The position numbers and the translations under genes are program-made. This document shows, in pieces, positions 1 to 4,497 of a stretch of 5,134 bases of DNA; the stretch's first letter is position 1; the number at the start of each line of letters is the position of its first letter. Below the pieces are notes generated by a model that saw only the letters and a list, made by a program, of their open reading frames with translations, did not search any database and was not told the DNA's origin. This DNA is from Mollicutes bacterium (GTDB taxonomy: Bacteria > Bacillota_I > Bacilli_A > RF39 > UBA660), in assembly GCA_003566505.1 (NCBI GenBank), contig PXDA01000077.1, positions 1 to 5,134 on the forward strand, written 5' to 3'.

Positions 1-738
1 ATCATCAAACTCCGGTTGTTGAATAAATTTACTTGTTCCTTTAATTTTTACCTCATTTTGCGTGGCAACATCACGAAAAGCTTCATAAAAAGCATTATAA
101 AGAATTTCATGTTGTTTAATTTGCTTTTCAATAACTGGTTTAATTTTATATTCCAAAATTTCACTTACTTCATTAATCGGTGTCCCAACAATTAAACGAT
201 TAATAATATCAACAGTTTTCTTTATTTCTGTCAAACTAATATTTTCGCTTAATTTAATATTTTTATGCTCGACATGACCTTTATCCGTTATTAAGAGCGC
301 TATTAATTGTTGTTCATTAGTTGGTACTACTTCAACCTTTGCAATCAAATTATCACCTGATGATGTTCCTAAAACAAGTGCGGTATAATTTGTTAAATCA
401 CTAATAATTTCCATGCTTTGTGTTACCACATCACTTAATGCTAATGACTTGTTGTGAAAAATGGTTTGTAATTTTAACATATCTTCACCAGATAACGCTC
501 GCGGTTCCATTAAATTATCAACATAATAACGATATCCTTTTTCGCTCGGGATGCGACCAGATGAAATATGGGTTTTTTCAATTAAACCTTTTTTTTCTAA
601 AGCTGCCATTTCATTACGAACCGTGGCACTTGAACAATTAATTTTTTGACATACTCCACCAGACCCAACGGCCTTAGCAGTGGAAATATATTCTTCAACA
701 ATTAACTTAAAAATTTCTCTTTGTCGATCTGTTAACAT
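1..738 (-). CDS. hrcA: Heat-inducible transcription repressor HrcA, 3' end cut off by window edge
   Basis: HrcA is the dimeric repressor of class I heat-shock genes; it binds CIRCE operators and is kept active by GroEL. The frame is open from ATG at 738 to base 1 (246 codons, no stop), so roughly the last quarter to third of a usual ~340-residue HrcA lies to the left. It starts MLTDRQREIFKLIVEEYI, the typical HrcA opening. The winged-helix DNA-binding region follows (about residues 20-65), with SSATVRNEMAALEKKGLIEK and then the family signature SSGRIPSEKGYRYYVD (about 70-85). The GAF-like middle domain includes LTNYTALVLGTSSG (about 117-130) and the later GTSKFIQQPEF near the edge. The start is supported by TGAGGTG 7 nt upstream. 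The leader carries CIRCE sites, so autoregulation is expected. In most Firmicutes grpE, dnaK and dnaJ follow; here they would lie off the left edge (inference). Confidence 0.96.
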   Translation of the reverse strand, partial: MLTDRQREIFKLIVEEYISTAKAVGSGGVCQKINCSSATVRNEMAALEKKGLIEKTHISSGRIPSEKGYRYYVDNLMEPRALSGEDMLKLQTIFHNKSLALSDVVTQSMEIISDLTNYTALVLGTSSGDNLIAKVEVVPTNEQQLIALLITDKGHVEHKNIKLSENISLTEIKKTVDIINRLIVGTPINEVSEILEYKIKPVIEKQIKQHEILYNAFYEAFRDVATQNEVKIKGTSKFIQQPEFDD

Positions 739-745
739 ATAATTT

Positions 746-752
746 CACCTCA
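746..752 (-). promoter_or_regulatory. Ribosome binding site of hrcA
   Basis: TGAGGTG lies 7 nt before the ATG at 738 and is the only good Shine-Dalgarno near the start. It directly abuts the CIRCE element, so the operator and the ribosome site share the short 5' leader. Confidence 0.8.
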
Positions 753-779
753 TTAGCACTTAGCTATCCCGAGCGTCAA
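753..779. promoter_or_regulatory. CIRCE operator, start-proximal (right arm degenerate)
   Basis: The consensus CIRCE is TTAGCACTC, 9 nt, GAGTGCTAA. Here TTAGCACTT (753-761, 8 of 9 matches), a 9-nt spacer (762-770) and GAGCGTCAA (771-779, 6 of 9 matches) keep the exact 27-bp geometry. On the transcribed strand the element begins 4 nt after the -10 box and should cover the transcription start and early leader, the usual place for HrcA to block initiation. Its position directly in front of hrcA makes the assignment firm despite the weak arm. Confidence 0.85.
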
Positions 780-783
780 ACAC

Positions 784-813
784 ATTATAACACCACCCTT
801 TTAGCAATGTCAA
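784..813 (-). promoter_or_regulatory. Sigma-A-type promoter of hrcA
   Basis: On the minus strand a perfect TTGACA (808-813) and a perfect TATAAT (784-789) are separated by 18 nt. The expected start is near 777, giving a leader of about 40 nt. The -35 box sits within the upstream CIRCE-like element and the start region within the downstream one, so HrcA could block both polymerase binding and initiation. A consensus core fits a gene that needs strong expression once derepressed. Confidence 0.9.
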
Positions 814-827
814 TAGGAAAGTGCTAA
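801..827. promoter_or_regulatory. Second CIRCE-like operator overlapping the -35 box
   Basis: TTAGCAATG (801-809, 7 of 9 matches), a 9-nt spacer (810-818) and AAGTGCTAA (819-827, 8 of 9 matches) again reproduce the exact 27-bp CIRCE layout. The hrcA -35 hexamer (808-813) spans the end of the left arm and the start of the spacer. Two correctly spaced CIRCE-like sites in one short intergenic region in front of hrcA are unlikely to arise by chance. Binding by HrcA here is inferred. Confidence 0.75.
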
Positions 828-849
828 TTTGTTAATTTTATATTTTTAC

Positions 850-880
850 AAAAAAATAAAACCTTCGAAAAGGTTTTATT
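850..880 (-). terminator. Rho-independent terminator after cdaR
   Basis: On the minus strand an 11-bp perfect stem (AATAAAACCTT paired with AAGGTTTTATT; arms 870-880 and 855-865) closes a TTCG tetraloop (866-869). A T run continues through 850. The cdaR stop codon (876-878) lies within the first arm. Read on the plus strand the hairpin has no T tract after it, so it acts in one direction and separates cdaR from the hrcA promoter. Confidence 0.93.
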
Positions 881-2198
881 CTTCAACTATTTTAATGCTC
901 ACTCTTCGTGTTTTTGCAACATATTTAACTCGTTCATCAGCGCCTTCAACCTGGACATCTACTTCGTGCTCTCCAACATCAAGTCCCGATAAATCTAAAT
1001 ATGTGCGAACATCTTCTTCATCAATATTTTCCACTACTTCGGCAACACCTTGTAAACCAACCACCACGCGCACATCACGTTCAGTTAATCCTTGTACTGA
1101 ATATCCCGATTCCAAATTACGATATTCAATATTAACACCTTCTAATTCGCGTTCAACTGCTTCACCAAGCGTTATATTTACCCGAACATCACTAATACTC
1201 ATAGTTCTTATACCAACTGGCGTACGCAAATCAACCCGGAACTCGCGATCTTCATCTAATCCATCAACATCCACTTCTGCTTCTAAATAATTGATATTAT
1301 CTAAAACATCTTCACTACCATATAATTCAACATAATTTTCGCTTAATTCAATGCTCGCAATTGCATAACCAAATTCTACTTCACCAACTGGACGTACTCT
1401 AATTGGTACTTCTTTACTAGGTGACTCGACCCGCATTTTAGCTTCAACACGATTTGGTTCTGTTTCTACCTCAACTATTTGACCACTGCTATCATAAGCA
1501 ATTATCGGAACATTTTGTAAAACAACTTCACCAACATCATCACTAGTTAAATTATCCAAATCAACCAGCGCCTTCACCACCGCAACTCTTTCCAAATCTT
1601 TTTCGGCACCCTTCACAATTACCGTATCAGTGGAAACTTCTAAATTACTAATAACTAATTTTTCAGACAAAGCATCTTCATTCAAAATATCCACCGATAA
1701 ACTCTTTATTTCTGACAATTTTGGATAAATTACCGCCGTTGCAATCGAAGGATTTACACTGTGCGTTATCCCGGGCAAAGCCTGTTTATATTCAATACTA
1801 ACACGATGCGTTCCCGGTGAAAGACCTGTCAAATCAACCGTCACTTCATGATTAGATGCTTGTTTGGCAAAAATCAAATCCGATCTTTTGCCAATTAATG
1901 TTAAATCAACCTTTTCCGGAATTCCTTCTACCACATACGCTTCTTCATTATAAACAACATCTACCGCTAAATCACTAATTACCTCAGCCGAACTTTCGGT
2001 AAACACTAATAATTTTTGATCAATCATGACAAAAACACCAATCGCTAAAAGTAGCGACAAAAATAATAACGTTGTTTTTTGTGTCAACCACTTTTCTAAA
2101 GCACGACTAAAACGTATCGCACGACCACTAGTTTTTAAAATTAATTGTGCGATAGGCATAATAATCACATTTTCAAAAAATTTAAAAATCGATTTCAT
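876..2198 (-). CDS. cdaR: CdaA regulator CdaR (YbbR-domain membrane protein)
   Basis: CdaR is the membrane-anchored partner of the diadenylate cyclase CdaA and modulates c-di-AMP synthesis from the outer face of the membrane. From the chosen start the protein has 440 residues. It has a basic/amphipathic cytoplasmic stretch (1-40), one membrane segment near 43-60 (TTLLFLSLLLAIGVFVMI), then an extracytoplasmic part with four tandem YbbR-type beta repeats at about 75-160, 165-258, 263-345 and 350-440. Repeat hallmarks include VDLTGLSPGTHRVSIEY and LDLSGLDVGEHEVDVQV. Four repeats and this length match Firmicutes CdaR. ATG at 2198 is preferred because GGTG lies 6 nt upstream; an in-frame ATG at 2228 would add ten basic residues (MMKMKKMVKK) but has no ribosome site. 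The gene overlaps the cdaA end by 17 nt, so translational coupling is likely. glmM, the usual third gene, does not follow. Confidence 0.93.
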   Translation of the reverse strand: MKSIFKFFENVIIMPIAQLILKTSGRAIRFSRALEKWLTQKTTLLFLSLLLAIGVFVMIDQKLLVFTESSAEVISDLAVDVVYNEEAYVVEGIPEKVDLTLIGKRSDLIFAKQASNHEVTVDLTGLSPGTHRVSIEYKQALPGITHSVNPSIATAVIYPKLSEIKSLSVDILNEDALSEKLVISNLEVSTDTVIVKGAEKDLERVAVVKALVDLDNLTSDDVGEVVLQNVPIIAYDSSGQIVEVETEPNRVEAKMRVESPSKEVPIRVRPVGEVEFGYAIASIELSENYVELYGSEDVLDNINYLEAEVDVDGLDEDREFRVDLRTPVGIRTMSISDVRVNITLGEAVERELEGVNIEYRNLESGYSVQGLTERDVRVVVGLQGVAEVVENIDEEDVRTYLDLSGLDVGEHEVDVQVEGADERVKYVAKTRRVSIKIVEE

Positions 2199-3012
2199 TT
2201 TTTTCACCATCTTCTTCATCTTCATCATCTGCTAAATTAACAAATTTTTTCGGATGCAACTCTTCCAATAAAGTTTTCTTTAAATCATCAATCGTTAAAT
2301 TGTAACGCAATTCAGAATCAACAGCAATTGAAACACGTCCTGTTTCTTCAGAAACAATAATTGAAATACAATCTGTTTCTTCTGCAATTCCTAATGCAGC
2401 ACGATGTCTTGTTCCTAATCTTTTACTAATGCGCAAGTTATTACTTGTTGGAAAAACAGCTCCCGCTGAAATTATTTTATCACCTTGCACAATCACGCCC
2501 CCATCATGAAGCGGACTTTCTGGATAAAAAATAGAAACAAGCAATTCGCTAGAAATATCAGCATATATTTTTTTAGAACGATTAATATATTCTGCCAATG
2601 AAACATCACGCTCAATAACAATTAACGCTCCCGTAGCATTTTTCTTCAAATTAGAAACTGCTTGCGAAATTTCATATACTAAATTTTCACGTTCATCAAC
2701 CGTCAAACTTTTATGGCGTCCTAAAAATTGACTACGTCCAATTTGCTCTAACATATTTCTTATTTCGGGCTGGAAGATTATAATTAATGCTAACGGCCCC
2801 CACATAATAACATAATCAATTAAATATGAAGTCGTTACTAGATTTAATAAATCACCAATTAGTTTTAAAACGACAATAAATAAGATTCCTTTAAAAAGTA
2901 GTAACATGCGAACATTTTTACGTAAATTTTTCAAAACATAATATAGCACAAGCCATATTATCATTACATCTATAACTTTTAATAAAAACATCATTACGGT
3001 ATCAACTGTCAT
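2182..3012 (-). CDS. cdaA: Diadenylate cyclase CdaA (DAC domain, membrane-bound)
   Basis: CdaA condenses two ATP to c-di-AMP, the second messenger that controls potassium, osmolyte and cell-wall homeostasis. From ATG at 3012 it has 276 residues, close to the usual ~273. Three membrane segments fill about residues 6-80 (the last ends ALIIIFQPEIR). The DAC domain follows with GALIVIERDVSLAEYI (128-143), SPLHDGG (166-172) and LGTRHRAALGIAEETD (199-214), then IIVSEETGRVSIA. The nucleotide-binding RHR motif (202-204) is intact. The catalytic DGA motif reads Asp-Gly-Gly (170-172), keeping the essential aspartate. The tail is strongly acidic (DDEDEEDGEKNE). ATG at 3024 is possible in frame, but it overlaps the GGAGGT that serves ATG 3012 and would leave only about 6 nt of leader. 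It heads the cdaA-cdaR operon behind its own promoter. Confidence 0.96.
   Translation of the reverse strand: MTVDTVMMFLLKVIDVMIIWLVLYYVLKNLRKNVRMLLLFKGILFIVVLKLIGDLLNLVTTSYLIDYVIMWGPLALIIIFQPEIRNMLEQIGRSQFLGRHKSLTVDERENLVYEISQAVSNLKKNATGALIVIERDVSLAEYINRSKKIYADISSELLVSIFYPESPLHDGGVIVQGDKIISAGAVFPTSNNLRISKRLGTRHRAALGIAEETDCISIIVSEETGRVSIAVDSELRYNLTIDDLKKTLLEELHPKKFVNLADDEDEEDGEKNEIDF
2205..2208 (-). promoter_or_regulatory. Ribosome binding site that decides the cdaR start
   Basis: GGTG sits 6 nt before ATG 2198, inside the 3' end of cdaA. The alternative in-frame ATGs at 2210, 2219, 2225 and 2228 have only AAG-rich or AT-rich upstream sequence, and the first lacks any purine-rich site. The site is modest, which fits coupling to ribosomes finishing cdaA. 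Confidence 0.6.
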
Positions 3013-3016
3013 AATT

Positions 3017-3022
3017 ACCTCC
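3017..3022 (-). promoter_or_regulatory. Ribosome binding site that decides the cdaA start
   Basis: GGAGGT ends 4 nt before ATG 3012 and overlaps the G of the alternative ATG at 3024-3022. A strong Shine-Dalgarno at this position places the start at 3012. Confidence 0.8.
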
Positions 3023-3036
3023 ATTTGAACAAATAA

Positions 3037-3065
3037 ATTATATCACATTTTCGCTCAAATAAAAA
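3037..3065 (-). promoter_or_regulatory. Extended -10 promoter of cdaA-cdaR
   Basis: TATAAT at 3037-3042 is preceded by TGA (3043-3045), giving the extended -10 form TGnTATAAT. The -35 region 17 nt upstream is poor (TTTTTA, 3060-3065) and coincides with the T tract of the preceding terminator; extended -10 promoters tolerate this. The predicted start near 3030 gives a leader of only about 18 nt, which has no room for a c-di-AMP riboswitch. Confidence 0.7.
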
Positions 3066-3088
3066 CACCTTTCTGTCAAACGAAAGGT
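3057..3088 (-). terminator. Rho-independent terminator after the small membrane protein gene
   Basis: On the minus strand ACCTTTC (3082-3088) pairs perfectly with GAAAGGT (3067-3073) around an 8-nt loop (3074-3081). A G, five T, an A and three T follow. It starts 13 nt after the stop codon of the 120-residue gene. The 7-bp stem is of moderate strength, so some read-through into cdaA is possible. Confidence 0.8.
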
Positions 3089-3101
3089 AGCCTTTATTTA
3101 T

Positions 3102-3464
3102 TTAAAAATTCCAAACATCATCTGCTTCTTGCTCACTATCTTCTTCCTTTTTGCCATCCTCTTGTTTCTTTACTTCTTCATTTATAGCATCAAGATCAAT
3201 AGATTCTGTTTTATCAAGATTTGCTGGTTCTTTTTTTTCTTTGGGCGTCTTTTCTTCTTCGACATCTATAATTTTCTCATCAATATCTTTTACTTCCGAA
3301 TTATTACTATTATTAGAAACATTCATTCCTGTTTGCTGTTTTTCGACATTAAAAACATTTTTTTCAGCAAAATAACCAATTATTGCCATCACAATAATCG
3401 CTGCACCTATTACAAACAAAATTATATTTTCATTGAAAAAATCAATGATTGTTTCTAGGTCCAT
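3102..3464 (-). CDS. Small single-pass membrane protein with acidic/lysine-rich tail, function unknown
   Basis: I do not recognise this family. The 120-residue protein has a short acidic N-terminus (MDLETIIDFFNEN), one membrane helix at about 14-32 (ILFVIGAAIIVMAIIGYF), then about 85 residues of low-complexity charged sequence rich in E, K, D and N. It ends in the compact motif DDVWNF at the very C-terminus. The charged tail looks disordered, and an acidic N-terminus with a positively charged residue after the helix suggests a cytoplasmic tail (inference). The conserved-looking aromatic end could be a short docking motif. ATG at 3464 is supported by AAGGAGGA 3 nt upstream. The gene has its own promoter and terminator and lies just upstream of cdaA. 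Strong expression signals and a clear start argue for a real gene. Confidence 0.85.
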   Translation of the reverse strand: MDLETIIDFFNENIILFVIGAAIIVMAIIGYFAEKNVFNVEKQQTGMNVSNNSNNSEVKDIDEKIIDVEEEKTPKEKKEPANLDKTESIDLDAINEEVKKQEDGKKEEDSEQEADDVWNF

Positions 3465-3467
3465 AAC

Positions 3468-3475
3468 TCCTCCTT
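3468..3475 (-). promoter_or_regulatory. Strong ribosome binding site of the small membrane protein
   Basis: AAGGAGGA is close to a full anti-Shine-Dalgarno match and ends 3 nt before ATG 3464. It is the strongest ribosome site in the window and supports efficient translation of this otherwise unrecognised gene. Confidence 0.8.
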
Positions 3476-3487
3476 ATTCTCTTCATA

Positions 3488-3516
3488 ATCATATCACTTA
3501 ACTACCAAAATATCAA
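3488..3516 (-). promoter_or_regulatory. Sigma-A-type promoter of the small membrane protein gene
   Basis: TTGATA (3511-3516) and TATGAT (3488-3493) are 17 nt apart, and TG one base before the -10 box (3495-3496) makes it an extended -10 promoter. The -35 box begins 4 nt after the trmL stop codon. I see no strong terminator between trmL and this promoter, so read-through from the upstream operon may add to expression. Confidence 0.8.
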
Positions 3517-3519
3517 GCG

Positions 3520-4023
3520 CTATTCCATTAAAGTTTCCCGACCCTTTTGCGCATCATAACACAAAAGATTGGGAAATTCCATTTGACGCATTACTTCATA
3601 ACTCACAATTGCTACTGCATTTGCAAGATTTAAAGCGCGAACTTTAGCGGTTGTCGGAATGCGAAAACAGCGTTCGTAATTAGCCCGCAATATTTCCTTG
3701 TCAATTCCTTTACTCTCACTACCAAATATTAAATAAATATTTTCTTTTTGCGAAAAAGAGACGGCGCTGTAACATTTATTAGCATAGCGAGTTAAATAAT
3801 AATACTCACCTTTATTTTTGAAAACAAAATCCGCCATTGAATCATAAATTTCGTAATTTAATTCCGCCAAATAATTAGCTGCGCTTCTTTTAACATCGGT
3901 TTGTTCTAATGAAAACCCTAATGGTTTAATTAAATGCAACTTAGCATCAATAGCAATACAAGTACGCATGATATTGCCGGTATTTTGCGGAATTTCTGGT
4001 TGACACAAGACAATATTAATCAT
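3520..4023 (-). CDS. trmL: tRNA (cytidine(34)/uridine(34)-2'-O)-methyltransferase TrmL
   Basis: TrmL transfers a methyl group from SAM to the 2'-OH of the wobble nucleotide C34/U34 in tRNA-Leu isoacceptors. At 167 residues it is a minimal SPOUT enzyme, the normal family size. The three SPOUT motifs are clear: motif 1 PEIPQNTGNIMRTC (9-22, with Arg20), motif 2 IYLIFGSESKGI (96-107, with Glu103), and motif 3 IPTTAKVRALNLANAVAIVSYEV (122-144, forming the trefoil-knot SAM site). The opening MINIVLCQPEIPQNTGNI is diagnostic. The start overlaps the end of the upstream membrane-protein gene by 8 nt. The only ribosome-site candidate is a weak GGGG 8-9 nt upstream, so translation probably depends on coupling. 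It is the last gene of its operon and ends in TAG, unlike the other genes here, which end in TAA. Confidence 0.95.
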   Translation of the reverse strand: MINIVLCQPEIPQNTGNIMRTCIAIDAKLHLIKPLGFSLEQTDVKRSAANYLAELNYEIYDSMADFVFKNKGEYYYLTRYANKCYSAVSFSQKENIYLIFGSESKGIDKEILRANYERCFRIPTTAKVRALNLANAVAIVSYEVMRQMEFPNLLCYDAQKGRETLME

Positions 4024-4486
4024 CGTAATAACCCCATTTTTGAAAAAATGATTCTAATTCTGCAACATCATCCGTAATAGCCATATTATCCACTAATTCA
4101 AAATCATCAATTAATAAAATTAAATTTTGTTCTTCTAACCACTGATAAGATACTTGCAAATTTGCTTCAATACTAGCAATTTCTTCTGGAGTCAAATCAC
4201 TTAAATACAAATAAACCGTGTAATACAACAAATTTTGTTCTGTCAAAAAATCTATCAAAACAGTCATTTCCGCATCTTGATCAGAAATTGCTAAAATAAT
4301 GACATCTGGTGTTTCAAGCAAATAATCATACAAATCAAGGGGCTTTATCTCGGCAATTTCATACTGCAAAGATAAATTTTGATCTTTTTCATGTGTTCGC
4401 GCATATTGGCTGATTAACCACCAACAAAGCAAAACAAATACTCCCGAAACAATTATTAAAATTAAATAATTTTTTACATTCTTCAT
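4016..4486 (-). CDS. Membrane-anchored protein of unknown function, possibly thioredoxin-fold-like
   Basis: I do not recognise this 156-residue protein. It has a short basic start (MKNVKNY), one hydrophobic segment at about 7-26 (LILIIVSGVFVLLCWWLI), then a soluble domain of about 130 residues that should face outward. The segment has no lipobox and no obvious signal peptidase site, so it looks like an uncleaved anchor. In the soluble domain the order strand (DVIILAIS, 61-68), helix (AEMTVLIDFLTEQ), strand (YYTVYLYL, 88-95), helix (PEEIASIEANL), strand (NLILLIDD, 121-128) resembles a thioredoxin-like fold. It has no CxxC; its only cysteine (21) is in the membrane segment, so no redox activity is expected. 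This fold reading is inference. AAGGTGA 4 nt before ATG 4486 overlaps the stop codon of the Clp-like gene, so the two are co-transcribed. Confidence 0.85.
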   Translation of the reverse strand: MKNVKNYLILIIVSGVFVLLCWWLISQYARTHEKDQNLSLQYEIAEIKPLDLYDYLLETPDVIILAISDQDAEMTVLIDFLTEQNLLYYTVYLYLSDLTPEEIASIEANLQVSYQWLEEQNLILLIDDFELVDNMAITDDVAELESFFQKWGYYDD

Positions 4487-4490
4487 TTTA

Positions 4491-4497
4491 TCACCTT
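4491..4497 (-). promoter_or_regulatory. Ribosome binding site overlapping the clp-like stop codon
   Basis: AAGGTGA lies 4 nt before ATG 4486 and shares bases with the TAA at 4496-4498. This tight packing supports one transcript for the two genes and fixes the start of the membrane protein. Confidence 0.75.

Noticed and set aside
420..641. Plus-strand open frame of 73 codons
   Set aside because: It is antisense to well-conserved hrcA coding sequence, has no ribosome site and encodes no recognisable domain.
829..1290. Plus-strand open frame of 153 codons, Ser/Thr-rich
   Set aside because: It lies opposite the E/D/V-rich CdaR C-terminus, and its Ser/Thr richness is what the complement of such codons gives. 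It begins in the terminator region without a ribosome site.
2026..2235. Plus-strand open frame of 69 codons
   Set aside because: Antisense to the cdaR N-terminus and membrane segment, with no start signal.
3013..3036. c-di-AMP (ydaO-type) riboswitch in the cdaA leader
   Set aside because: The predicted leader is about 18 nt, far too short for a riboswitch.
3053..3058. Minus-strand TTGAGC as a -35 box for cdaA
   Set aside because: Only 10 nt separate it from the -10 box, too short for sigma-A recognition.
3074..3079. Perfect minus-strand TTGACA as the -35 box of cdaA
   Set aside because: It lies 31 nt from the TATAAT at 3037-3042, and no -10-like sequence stands at 16-18 nt. It is the loop of the terminator hairpin.
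3129..3458. Two overlapping plus-strand open frames (3129-3458 and 3151-3375), Phe- or Ser-rich
   Set aside because: Both mirror the Lys/Glu-rich tail of the small membrane protein. The minus-strand frame has a strong ribosome site, promoter and terminator; these have none.
3465..3519. Terminator after trmL (AGCGCT palindrome near 3516-3522)
   Set aside because: The self-complementary core is only 6 bp with no loop and no clean T tract. The region is better explained as a promoter.
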